Of a DNA stretch of 64,000 nucleotides, positions 7,541-17,035 are shown piece by piece. This DNA is from Cryobacterium tepidiphilum (GTDB lineage: Bacteria > Actinomycetota > Actinomycetes > Actinomycetales > Microbacteriaceae). The position numbers and the translations under genes are program-made. Location of the stretch: the NCBI RefSeq assembly GCF_003716325.1, contig NZ_RDSR01000003.1, positions 62,001-126,000 of the forward strand. Reading direction: 5' to 3'. Below the pieces are notes generated by a model, which searched no databases, was not told where the DNA came from, and was given only the letters and a program-made list of their open reading frames with translations. Numbering within the stretch: position 1 is the stretch's first letter; each line of letters starts with the position of its first letter.

Positions 7541-8689
7541 TCAGAGCACGGATGCGAGGGTGGCCAGGGTGACGACGACCGGAGCCACGACGAGGCCCAG
7601 CAGCATGTAGCGCGCCCAGGAGATTTCGACGCCCATCGCAGTGAGCCGCTGGTGCCAGAGCAGGGTCGCCAGCGACGCCCACGGCGTGACCAGCGGGCCC
7701 GCATTCACGCCGATGAGCAGTGCGACGAGACGCGCCGGCGAATCGGCCACCGGCTCCACCGCGAGGTAGGCGGGCAGGTTGTCGATCGCGTTGGCCCCGA
7801 CCGCCCCGACACCGGCCAGCCGCAGCAGGGCGCCGGTGTCCTCGCCGGAGCCGGCCACGGTGGCCAGGAGGGCCTCGAGGCCGAGGGCGTGGGCAGCCTC
7901 CACGACGAGGAACAGTCCGGCGGCCAGCAGCACCAGCTGCCAGGGCACGAGCGACACCGCAAGCGCGCGGGGCCGCCGGATCAGGAACGCGCCCGCCAGG
8001 AGCACGGCGGCCACGCTCGCGGGGATCCACACCGGCAGGCCTGAGACCAGGGCGGGCAGGAGCAGGGCGACCACGGCCGCCGTGAACACGAGCAGCGGCA
8101 CGTCGTCGACGGGCGCCCGCACCTCGGGCTGGTACGACACGAGGAGCGCGCGCCGGAACAGCACGAAGATGACGACGACGGGCACGATGACAGCGACGAG
8201 GGCGGCCGCCCAGGTGAGGCGGGCGAAGTCGAGCGGGCTCGGGCCGCCGAGCCGGTGCTGGGCGAGAAGGTTCGTGAGGTTCGACACCGGCAGCAGCAGC
8301 GATGCGGTGTTGGCCAGCCACACCGTCGTCAGCGCGAACGGGAGCGGGCTGAGCCCGACATGCCGAGCCAGCACGATGACCACGGGCGTGAGCAGCACCG
8401 CCGTGGTGTCGAGAGAGAGGAACACGGTACTGAGCACGGCGAGGACGACGACGAGCAACCAGAGCAGCCACGCCCTCCCCCGGCCCCACCGCGCCGCCTG
8501 CTCCGCGAGCACCCGGAAGAGCCCGGCCTCGGAGGCCAGTTCGGTGACCACGGTGATGGCGACGACGAAGGCGAGGATGGGCCAGACGCGTTCCCCGAGC
8601 GCCGCGGCGGCACCGGGCGTGAGGACGCCGGACAGGATCGCGACCACCCCGACGACGATGAGCAGGACCCCGGTGACCGCAGTGCGCAC
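7541..8689 (-). CDS. ArsB/NhaD-like membrane transporter (SLC13/ion transporter superfamily)
   Basis: 382-residue polytopic membrane protein with about ten hydrophobic spans. Signature segments are VFLSLDTTAVLLTPVVIVLA and LANTASLLLPVSNLTNLLA, the re-entrant hairpin typical of ArsB/SLC13-type carriers. A matching second-half motif is GANAIDNLPAYLA, followed by LIGVNAGPLVTPWASLATLL. It is somewhat shorter than ArsB (about 430). No arsR, arsC or phosphatase lies next to it, so arsenite export is possible but an anion/proton or sodium antiport role is equally open. GTG at 8689 follows GAGGAGG. Confidence 0.82.
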   Translation of the reverse strand: MRTAVTGVLLIVVGVVAILSGVLTPGAAAALGERVWPILAFVVAITVVTELASEAGLFRVLAEQAARWGRGRAWLLWLLVVVLAVLSTVFLSLDTTAVLLTPVVIVLARHVGLSPLPFALTTVWLANTASLLLPVSNLTNLLAQHRLGGPSPLDFARLTWAAALVAVIVPVVVIFVLFRRALLVSYQPEVRAPVDDVPLLVFTAAVVALLLPALVSGLPVWIPASVAAVLLAGAFLIRRPRALAVSLVPWQLVLLAAGLFLVVEAAHALGLEALLATVAGSGEDTGALLRLAGVGAVGANAIDNLPAYLAVEPVADSPARLVALLIGVNAGPLVTPWASLATLLWHQRLTAMGVEISWARYMLLGLVVAPVVVTLATLASVL

Positions 8690-8743
8690 CTGTTCCTCCT
8701 CGTTCCGCTCTTCGAGGGTAGACCCCGCCTCGCGGCGACCCGC

Positions 8744-9886
8744 TCAGGCGCCGGGCGCGCCGTTTGCCGCCAAGGCGGCCTCGATCATGCGCTCCAGGCG
8801 CACAAGGCCCACGTAGCGCCCGGCGTTGTCTGTGGCGAGCACGGGCTCGAAGCGACTGCCCCGCTCGCGCGTGAGGGCCCGCCGCAGCGCGTCGGCGATC
8901 CCGGTGTCGAGGTTGGCTCGGAGGCCGGGGCTCGTGACGCCGAGGTGCGACGCGTCGCTCTCGAGCACCGCGAGCGGCCGGTGATGCCGGTCGATGAGCA
9001 CCACGGATGCGAGGTTCGGGTCGGCGACGAAGGCGGCGGATGCCTCGGCGGTGTCCGCCACCGTCGGAACGCGCTCCACGATGTCGCGGATCGTGAGTTT
9101 CTGCCCCTGATCCAGCCGGGCGGCCAGCCGGAGACCGACATCCGGGTCGATGCCCGCCCAGGCCGGTGCGGGCCGGGCCAGGCAGTAGCCCTGCACAAGC
9201 GGTACGCCGAGCTGCACGAGGGTGTCGAGCTCGTCCACGCGCTCGACGCCCTCGGCGAGCAGCCACGCGTCGATGCGGCTCGCGAACGTGCCGATCATCT
9301 CGATGAGGGCCCGCTTGGCTTCATCACGGTCGACGTCCTGCACGAGGGCGCGGTCGAGTTTGATCAGCGCCGGTCGCAGCGCGAGCAGGTGTCCGAGGCC
9401 CGCGTATCCGGCGCCCGCGTCGTCGACGGCGATGAGCGCCCCGGCGGCGCGCAGCCGGTTGAGATCGGGCTCCAGGGCCAGGTATGACTCGATCGGGGTC
9501 TGTTCGGTGAGCTCGATGATCAGTCCGCCCAGGTCCCCCTGGTCGCGCCAGATCGCGCGCACGCTGTCGGTGACAAGAAGGTCGGGTGACACGTTCACCG
9601 TGAGGAAGCAGTTCTGCGGCAGGTCGGGGCGTGCCGCGAGCGCCGAACGCAGGGCGACGACCTCGAGCTGCTCGGCGCATCCGTACCGGCGGGCGGCGGC
9701 GAACCAGGCCTCCGGGTTGCGCTCCGGGTAGCCGTCGAAGCGGGCCAGCGCCTCGTATCCGACGACGGAACCACGGGCCGTGTCGACGATGGGTTGGAAG
9801 ACGCTCGAGACGCCCGCCCCCGAGCACGCCGAATCGAGCATTCCCGGCCAGTCGAGCCCGGTTTCGGGCGCGTGGGCCGGGGGCAC
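8744..9886 (-). CDS. EAL-domain c-di-GMP phosphodiesterase with C-terminal CBS-like region
   Basis: 380-residue protein predicted to hydrolyse cyclic di-GMP. The EAL domain (about 25-255) retains the full catalytic set: EALARF, the metal-binding Asn in LTVNVSP, ELTEQ, VDDAGAGY, the Lys in IKLDRAL, AEGVE and the late Gln in VQGYCLARP. The last 120 residues contain VADPNLASVVLIDRHHRPLAVL and FEPVLATDNAGRYVGLV, which look like paired CBS-type sensor strands. There is no membrane segment, so it is cytosolic. GTG at 9886 lies 3 nt after the DUF1059 stop codon, so it is probably translated by coupling (weak ribosome site). It is the last member of the c-di-GMP cluster controlled from 13070. Confidence 0.9.
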   Translation of the reverse strand: MPPAHAPETGLDWPGMLDSACSGAGVSSVFQPIVDTARGSVVGYEALARFDGYPERNPEAWFAAARRYGCAEQLEVVALRSALAARPDLPQNCFLTVNVSPDLLVTDSVRAIWRDQGDLGGLIIELTEQTPIESYLALEPDLNRLRAAGALIAVDDAGAGYAGLGHLLALRPALIKLDRALVQDVDRDEAKRALIEMIGTFASRIDAWLLAEGVERVDELDTLVQLGVPLVQGYCLARPAPAWAGIDPDVGLRLAARLDQGQKLTIRDIVERVPTVADTAEASAAFVADPNLASVVLIDRHHRPLAVLESDASHLGVTSPGLRANLDTGIADALRRALTRERGSRFEPVLATDNAGRYVGLVRLERMIEAALAANGAPGA

Positions 9887-9889
9887 CGG

Positions 9890-10066
9890 TTAGGAGACCG
9901 GGACGATGGCGCCGCGCACCGCGTCGGCCATCGACGGCGGGACCTCGGTCACGCCGTGCACAGAGGCGGCGTGCGCCATCACCTCGAACAGGATCTCATC
10001 GTCGGTCGAGCACACCCAGCGGGCTTCGCAGCCCGGAACGACATCACCGCACGCAAATGACTTCAT
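9890..10066 (-). CDS. DUF1059 small protein
   Basis: 58-residue protein matching the DUF1059 pattern: MKSFACGDVVPGCEARWVCS with two conserved Cys, then a short helix (DEILFEVMAHAASVHGV) ending in a conserved acidic/Pro segment. Function of the family is unknown. ATG at 10066 is the natural start because the family begins with MKxxxCGD; codons upstream run without similarity. It sits between the zinc-ribbon gene (64-nt gap) and the EAL gene (3-nt gap), so it is probably cotranscribed with both c-di-GMP enzymes. Confidence 0.85.
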   Translation of the reverse strand: MKSFACGDVVPGCEARWVCSTDDEILFEVMAHAASVHGVTEVPPSMADAVRGAIVPVS

Positions 10067-10130
10067 GATCGAGACACTAGCGGAACCGGCGCACGCGCGA
10101 TGCACCACCTTCGGGGGCATACGCCCCGCG

Positions 10131-10433
10131 TCAGCTGGCTTCGCGATGCGACCAGAGCGACGGCCACCGCCGGGACGGCTGCTGCACCGGCTTGTCGTCG
10201 ATGGTCTCCTCGGTCACGTTCACGGGCACCGTGAGCGGTAGCGGGTTCTCCTTGACGATGACCGTCCATGGGCAGCGTCGGCACACCCGGAGGTAACGGT
10301 GCACGGCGAGCCCGGCGCCGTAGTACGGGTTCGGCACCAGTCGGGTGCGGTAGCCGCATCGGCCGCACGTCGGTTCAGCCTTCGCTCGTTCCTTCGCGCC
10401 GGCTCGGCCGGTGAGAGTGCGTGCGGTGCTCAT
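10131..10433 (-). CDS. Zinc-ribbon-like small protein coupled to the GGDEF-EAL gene
   Basis: 100-residue protein with two Cys pairs, CGRCGYRTR and CRRC, about 30 residues apart, which would bind one zinc. The N-terminus is basic (TGRAGAKERAKAE), and the middle (YYGAGLAVHRYLRVCRRCPWTVIV) is aromatic and compact. I do not recognise the family. Its ATG at 10433 overlaps the stop codon of the GAF-GGDEF-EAL gene (ATGA), so translation is coupled and a functional link to c-di-GMP turnover is likely. A longer in-frame start would lie inside the upstream gene. Confidence 0.75.
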   Translation of the reverse strand: MSTARTLTGRAGAKERAKAEPTCGRCGYRTRLVPNPYYGAGLAVHRYLRVCRRCPWTVIVKENPLPLTVPVNVTEETIDDKPVQQPSRRWPSLWSHREAS

Positions 10434-12718
10434 GCTGACTCCTTCAGTCGGTGCAGGATGGTGGCGGCATCGGTGGGGCGGCCGAGCAGGTAGCCCTGGG
10501 CGCGATCGCATCCGGCGCGCCGCAGGGCCTGGAGTTGCTCGTCGGTCTCCACGCCCTCGGCGATCACGCGCAGGGCGAGCCCGCGGCCCAGCCCCACGAT
10601 TCCGGAGACGAACGGCGAGGTGCTCGTGCTCGTCAGTTCCGCGGTGAAGGCCTGGTCGATCTTGATCTCGGTTACCGGCATCCGTTGCAGCTGTGCCAGC
10701 GATGAGAACCCGGTGCCGAAGTCGTCGATGGAGATCGCCACGCCGAGCCCGCGCAGTTCGCGGAGCAGCCCGGCGATGACGGTGTGGTCGGTGACGACCT
10801 GGCTCTCGGTGAGCTCGATCGTGAGCGACGCCGCGGGGAAGCGGCTATCGGCCAGGACGCCCTTGAGCTGCGGGAGGAACTCCGGGTCGCTCAGCTGCGC
10901 CACCGAGACGTTGACGGCGACGTCGATGGGAAAGCCCACGGCGTGCCAGCCGGCCCCGACGCGGAGGGCCTCGCCGAGCACGAATGCGCCGACCTCGCGG
11001 ATCAGCCCGGATTCCTCGGCGAGGGGGATGAACGTCGCCGGGGAGATCATGCCGATCTCCGGGTGCGCCCACCGCACGAGGGCCTCGACGCCGACGATCC
11101 GGTCGGTGCCGAGGTCGAACTGCGGCTGGTAGTGCACGCGCAGTTCGCCGCGGCCGGCCGCGCCGCGCAGCTCGGTCTCCAGCCGGAGGGTGTCGACGCC
11201 GACCGCCTCGTTCCCGAGCCGGCCGAGCATGCGGGCCTTGGACTGGTACATGCGCAGGTCGGCCAGCTCGATCATCCGCTTGGTGGGTTCGCCGAAGGCC
11301 CCGGCCTCCTCGCTCGACGGGCCGTCGCTGGTGGCCACGCCGATGGCGACGTCGACGAACAGCTTCTCGCCGGCGATGAGCAGCGGATGCGCCAGCTGCT
11401 CCCGCACCCGGCCCACGATGGCGTCGATGCGGTCGAGCACCTCCGCGCCCGGAACGAGTATGACGAACTCGTCGCCGCTGATGCGCGCCACCGTCTCGTC
11501 GTCGCCGACCGCCGCGAGAAGCCGGGCAGCGACCTGGCGCAGCACCTCGTCGCCCGCGCCGTGCCCCAGGCTGTCGTTGACCCGCTTGAACCGGTTGATG
11601 TCGCAGAACAGCACGCCCACGGCATCCCGGGTGTCGACGGCGCCGTACAGGGCCGCCTGGAGTCGCTCCTCGAAGAGGGTGCGGTTGGCCAGGCCCGTGA
11701 GGGGGTCGTGAAGGTTCTTCCAGCGAGCCTCTTCCATCAACCGGGCGTTCTCCAACGCCACGGACGTGAGGCCGGCAAGGCCGGAGAGCCGCTCCGACAG
11801 GGCCTCCTCGACAGCATTGGGGGCATCCTGCCCCCAATGCACGACGACGAGGCCGCCGAGATCGCCGTTCACCACGATGGGAACGGCCGCCAATGCCTCC
11901 AGCTCGAAGTGCTCGAGCATCCCCTGCGCCCACTCGGAGGAGTCGGCGTTGATGAGCAGCGGAGAGCGGTTCGCCACGAGGTCCCGCAATTCGGGACTCT
12001 CGTGCTCCATCAGCACGAAGTCAGCGAGCTTCCGGGCCAGGACGCCGTCCCATCCGCTCCAGGCGTTGAACCGCAGCTCACCGCTCGCGGTGTCCCACAG
12101 GGCCACCCCGGACCGATCGGCGCCGGACAGCGTGAGCGCCGCCTCCGCCACGGCCTGGGAGACCGCGTCGACGGTGCATTGTCCCGACAGCGCCCGCGCG
12201 ACGTCGAGCAGCAACTGCGCCGTCTCGTACTGTTCGCGTGCCTCCGCGAGCAACAGCTTCATCTCGATGCCGGCGGCGGCATGGTTGGCGTAGGCGGTGA
12301 GCATCGCGGCGTCGTCGGCGGTGAAATGACCGCGCTGCGGGGCGAGGGCGACCAAGGTGCCGTAGGTCCGGGTCTGTGACGCGACCGGCGCGGCCAGGAA
12401 CCTCCCGCCGCAGGCCTCGGCGAGGGCCTCCCGTCGACCGCTCACGAGCGCTTCCGCGGCCGCCTCGGCGTCTCCGCGCCAGCGCGTGTGCGTCGACCCG
12501 CCGGGCAGTTGCACGGCGAGGACATGGCCGGGAGCGGGGACCGCGTCATCGACGGCGGCGACGATCCGGTCGAGGACGTCCTCAAGCGTCCCGGCGCTGA
12601 CCAGGAGACCGGCGGCGCCCTGCAGGGCGCGCAGCTTGTCGGTGCCGGCGCGCGCCACGACATCCGCTGTCAGGGGCGCGACGATCGCCTGTGTGCTTCC
12701 CTCACGCAAGGTACGCAT
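10430..12718 (-). CDS. GAF-GAF-GGDEF-EAL bifunctional c-di-GMP protein
   Basis: 762-residue cytosolic signalling protein. Two GAF-type sensor regions (about 25-165 and 170-315) precede a GGDEF domain (about 325-485) and an EAL domain (about 500-750). The cyclase signature reads ISGDEF near residue 412, so the first Gly is Ser, a change seen in some active cyclases. The substrate region FCDINRFKRVNDSLGHGAGDEVL is intact. The EAL domain keeps EALVRW, VNVSV, ELTES, IDDFGTG, IKIDQAF, AEGVET and QGYLLGRP, so phosphodiesterase activity is likely. ATG at 12718 has no strong ribosome site. It lies 132 nt downstream of a 43-codon ORF that follows a c-di-GMP riboswitch, which suggests feedback control. 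Its stop overlaps the zinc-ribbon start. Confidence 0.93.
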   Translation of the reverse strand: MRTLREGSTQAIVAPLTADVVARAGTDKLRALQGAAGLLVSAGTLEDVLDRIVAAVDDAVPAPGHVLAVQLPGGSTHTRWRGDAEAAAEALVSGRREALAEACGGRFLAAPVASQTRTYGTLVALAPQRGHFTADDAAMLTAYANHAAAGIEMKLLLAEAREQYETAQLLLDVARALSGQCTVDAVSQAVAEAALTLSGADRSGVALWDTASGELRFNAWSGWDGVLARKLADFVLMEHESPELRDLVANRSPLLINADSSEWAQGMLEHFELEALAAVPIVVNGDLGGLVVVHWGQDAPNAVEEALSERLSGLAGLTSVALENARLMEEARWKNLHDPLTGLANRTLFEERLQAALYGAVDTRDAVGVLFCDINRFKRVNDSLGHGAGDEVLRQVAARLLAAVGDDETVARISGDEFVILVPGAEVLDRIDAIVGRVREQLAHPLLIAGEKLFVDVAIGVATSDGPSSEEAGAFGEPTKRMIELADLRMYQSKARMLGRLGNEAVGVDTLRLETELRGAAGRGELRVHYQPQFDLGTDRIVGVEALVRWAHPEIGMISPATFIPLAEESGLIREVGAFVLGEALRVGAGWHAVGFPIDVAVNVSVAQLSDPEFLPQLKGVLADSRFPAASLTIELTESQVVTDHTVIAGLLRELRGLGVAISIDDFGTGFSSLAQLQRMPVTEIKIDQAFTAELTSTSTSPFVSGIVGLGRGLALRVIAEGVETDEQLQALRRAGCDRAQGYLLGRPTDAATILHRLKESA

Positions 12719-12782
12719 GATGTGGTGTCTTCGGCAGGTCCGACGGACCCCGCCCTCGCCCGCAACGGTCGACCGACGTCTG

Positions 12783-12804
12783 GCCGGGTCGCTACGCGAC
12801 CGGC
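12783..12804 (-). other. GC-rich hairpin between the 43-codon ORF and the GGDEF-EAL gene
   Basis: GCCGGTCGC and GCGACCCGGC face each other around GTA, forming a 9-bp stem with one bulge. No T-tract follows. It may pause or partly terminate transcription leaving the small ORF. Otherwise I see nothing in 12719-12850. Confidence 0.4.
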
Positions 12805-12850
12805 AGTGCCGGCGCGGCCGCCATGCAGTGCGGGTGAAGGTGGGTGGGCG

Positions 12851-12982
12851 TCAGGAGAGGCGCGAGCCCATCACGGCCTGGGCGGCGGACGTGACGACGG
12901 TGATGTGGGCTCGGCCTGGCGCGTTCGCGTCGATGCCTCGGGCATCGGCGGACACAGGGCGTCCCGTGGCGTGAGTACGCAT
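12851..12982 (-). CDS. 43-aa ORF directly downstream of the c-di-GMP riboswitch
   Basis: ATG at 12982 opens a 43-codon frame ending in TGA at 12851. It begins about 18 nt after the riboswitch aptamer and has GAGAGAAG about 9 nt upstream as a ribosome site. The product (starting MRTHATGRPVSADARGID, ending AAQAVMGSRLS) is basic at both ends, with a mildly hydrophobic AHITVVTSAAQAVM segment. No family is recognised. It could be a regulated peptide, or a leader whose translation influences the downstream GGDEF-EAL gene. Codon use is GC3-rich like real genes, but the length is too short to be decisive. Confidence 0.45.
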   Translation of the reverse strand: MRTHATGRPVSADARGIDANAPGRAHITVVTSAAQAVMGSRLS

Positions 12983-13000
12983 GGGTGCTACTTCTCTCGG

Positions 13001-13070
13001 TTCGGCAACCCGGCTAACCCAGAGGGTCCCGTGGCTTTGCGTCCCCGGCTTGCGCCGGGTTTGCTATTTA
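13001..13070 (-). ncRNA. Class I cyclic-di-GMP riboswitch (GEMM-I)
   Basis: On the minus strand the region reads AATAGCAAACCC, a stem closed by a GCAA tetraloop, GGGACGCAAAGCC, a second stem with the short loop CCTCTGGG, and the 3' part AGCCGGGTTGCCGA. These match, in order, the conserved GEMM-I features: the GCAAACC 5' strand, a P1b stem with a GNRA tetraloop, the GGACGCAAAGCC junction that holds the ligand, and the AGCxGGGTTxCCGA closing strand. The aptamer ends about 18 nt before the ATG of a 43-codon ORF and heads the minus-strand run of c-di-GMP turnover genes. The expression platform is not obvious; no U-tract terminator is present, so control of translation is more likely. Confidence 0.88.
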
Positions 13071-13213
13071 CAATGAGGTTGGTGCAGCGCGGATGCCTCG
13101 GCCTGGTTCTTCGTCGTGTCGAGGAATCCGCTTACCGCCCACGCTACCTGCACACAGGAGCACGCATCCAGCGGCGCTTCCCCCCAGTGAGGGGCACGAC
13201 ACCGCCCGTTGGT
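13071..13213. other. Intergenic region upstream of the riboswitch
   Basis: 143 nt between the riboswitch 5' end and the stop of the DHA2 transporter gene. It should contain the promoter for the riboswitch RNA (minus strand). A sequence resembling a -10 (CATTGTAAAT) lies just at the aptamer's 5' end, but no convincing -35 is visible. No coding sequence is recognised. Confidence 0.5.
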
Positions 13214-15536
<2,323 letters not shown>

Positions 15537-15539
15537 AGA

Positions 15540-15553
15540 GTGCATTCTTGCAC
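15540..15553. promoter_or_regulatory. Candidate TetR operator
   Basis: Perfect inverted repeat GTGCA-TTCT-TGCAC, immediately upstream of the tetR start. A second imperfect repeat (GTTTC...GAAAC) lies at about 15556-15576. The position over the start of a TetR/efflux operon fits autorepression. Confidence 0.55.
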
Positions 15554-15581
15554 AGTTTCGGTGACAGTGCAGAAACGGGGG

Positions 15582-16352
15582 CTAGAACGGGAAGAGCAGC
15601 CGGTGCAGGAACTGGCGCGTGCGTTCCTCCCGCGGGTGGCGCAGCATCTGCTCGGGGTCGCCACGCTCGACGATCACGCCGCCGTCGACGAAGGCCACCT
15701 CGTTCGCCACCTCCCGGGCGAATTCGAGCTCGTGGGTGGCGATGACCATGCTCCACCCCTCGCCGGCGAGCTCCTTGATGAGCCCCAGCACATCGCCGAC
15801 GAGTTCGGGGTCCAGGGCCGACGTGGGCTCGTCGAAGAGCAGCAGCCGGGGTTTCAGCGCGAGCGCCCGCACGATACCCACCCGCTGCTGTTGCCCGCCG
15901 GAGAGTTCGAAGGGATAGTCGTTCTTCTTCTCGGTGAGTCCGACGCGCTCCAGGAGCGCGAGAGCGTCGGCGGCCGCTTCGGCACGCGGCCGTTTCTGCA
16001 CCACAACCGGACCCTCGATGACGTTCTCGAGCACAGTCTTGTGCGGGAACAGGTTGTAGTGCTGGAACACCATGGCGGACTGGTCGCGCAGGGCGAGCAG
16101 GTCCTTCTTGCCGACCGGCGAGCCGAAGTCCAGGCGCCGTTCCCCCGCCACATCGATGGTGCCACCGTCGGCCAGCTCGAGCCCGTTCAGGCAGCGCAGC
16201 AGCGTGGTCTTTCCCGAGCCCGACGGCCCGATCAGCGCCAGGACATTGCCCGCGCCGAGGGTGACGTCGATGGATGCGAGCACTGAGTTGTCGCCGAAGC
16301 TCTTCTGGAGCCCGCGCACGGTGAGCAGGGCGGATGCGTCAGTGGGCGACAT
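15582..16352 (-). CDS. Polar amino acid ABC transporter ATP-binding protein (cystine type)
   Basis: 256-residue ATPase of a polar amino acid importer. Walker A is GPSGSGKT, the Q-loop is VFQHYNLFPHKTVLENV, the ABC signature is ELSGGQQQR, Walker B is RLLLFDEPTSALDPE, and the switch His is in IATHELEFA. QHYNLFPH is characteristic of the GlnQ/HisP/TcyC group. It is the last gene of the binding protein-permease-ATPase unit and overlaps the permease gene by 14 nt. Overall similarity of the three products suggests cystine/cysteine, but polar amino acid specificity cannot be fixed. Confidence 0.93.
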   Translation of the reverse strand: MSPTDASALLTVRGLQKSFGDNSVLASIDVTLGAGNVLALIGPSGSGKTTLLRCLNGLELADGGTIDVAGERRLDFGSPVGKKDLLALRDQSAMVFQHYNLFPHKTVLENVIEGPVVVQKRPRAEAAADALALLERVGLTEKKNDYPFELSGGQQQRVGIVRALALKPRLLLFDEPTSALDPELVGDVLGLIKELAGEGWSMVIATHELEFAREVANEVAFVDGGVIVERGDPEQMLRHPREERTRQFLHRLLFPF

Positions 16353-17007
16353 AGCGGTCCAATCGCTTCTCCAGCAGTCCCTGGCCCGACGAGAGCACCA
16401 GGCAGATCACCCAGTAGACCAAGGCGGCCTCCAGGTAGAGCAGCATGAATTCCTGGCTGAATGCCGCGACCTTCTGCGCCTGCCGGAACAGGTCGGTGAC
16501 GAGGATCAGCGATGCCAGCGACGTGTCCTTGACCAGGCTGATGAAGGTGTTCGACAACGGAGGCACCGAGACGCGCGCGGCCTGGGGCAGGATGATGCGG
16601 GTCAGGGCCCGCCCGTGCGACATCCCGATCATGTACGCGGCCTCCCACTGCCCCTTGGGCACCGAGAGGATCGCCGCCCGGATCACCTCGGCGGCGTAAC
16701 CGCCGACGTTGATCGAGAAGGCGACCACGGCGCTCGGCCATGGCGGGATCACGACGCCGATCGAAGGCAGCCCGTAGAAGATCACGAACAACTGCACCAG
16801 GAGCGGGGTTCCCCGCACGATCGAGATGTAGACGCCGGCGACGGCCGACACCGCGCGCACCTTGGACAGGCGCATGAGCGCTATGACGACGGCGATGGCC
16901 AGGCCGATGACGAACGAGACCACCGCGAGCGGGATGGTGCCGGCGATGGCCCCGCCGATGATCGGCCAGAGGGAGCTGAGGAACAGGTCCCATCCGGTTG
17001 GATTCAT
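16339..17007 (-). CDS. Polar amino acid ABC transporter permease
   Basis: 222-residue inner-membrane permease of the His/Glu/Gln/Arg class with about five helices. The TM1-TM2 region reads GGAIAGTIPLAVVSFVIGLAIAVVIALMRLS, followed by the class motif YISIVRGTPLLVQLFVIFYGLP. The ATPase-contact EAA loop is EVIRAAILSVPKGQWEAAYMIGMS. It has a single permease partner (a homodimer is expected). ATG at 17007 lies 28 nt after the binding-protein stop. Confidence 0.93.
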   Translation of the reverse strand: MNPTGWDLFLSSLWPIIGGAIAGTIPLAVVSFVIGLAIAVVIALMRLSKVRAVSAVAGVYISIVRGTPLLVQLFVIFYGLPSIGVVIPPWPSAVVAFSINVGGYAAEVIRAAILSVPKGQWEAAYMIGMSHGRALTRIILPQAARVSVPPLSNTFISLVKDTSLASLILVTDLFRQAQKVAAFSQEFMLLYLEAALVYWVICLVLSSGQGLLEKRLDRYVAH

Positions 17008-17035
17008 CGATTCCCCGCTTGCTCAGCCGGCCGGC

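Noticed and set aside
8744..9886. Reading the EAL protein as catalytically dead
   Set aside because: All expected EAL residues (EAL, Asn, ELTE, DD, Lys, AEGVE, Gln) are present in order, so an active phosphodiesterase is the simpler reading.
12719..12850. A second aptamer or terminator-type expression platform between the 43-codon ORF and the GGDEF-EAL gene
   Set aside because: Only one GC hairpin without a T-tract is seen. No conserved riboswitch core is present, so it is listed only as a hairpin.
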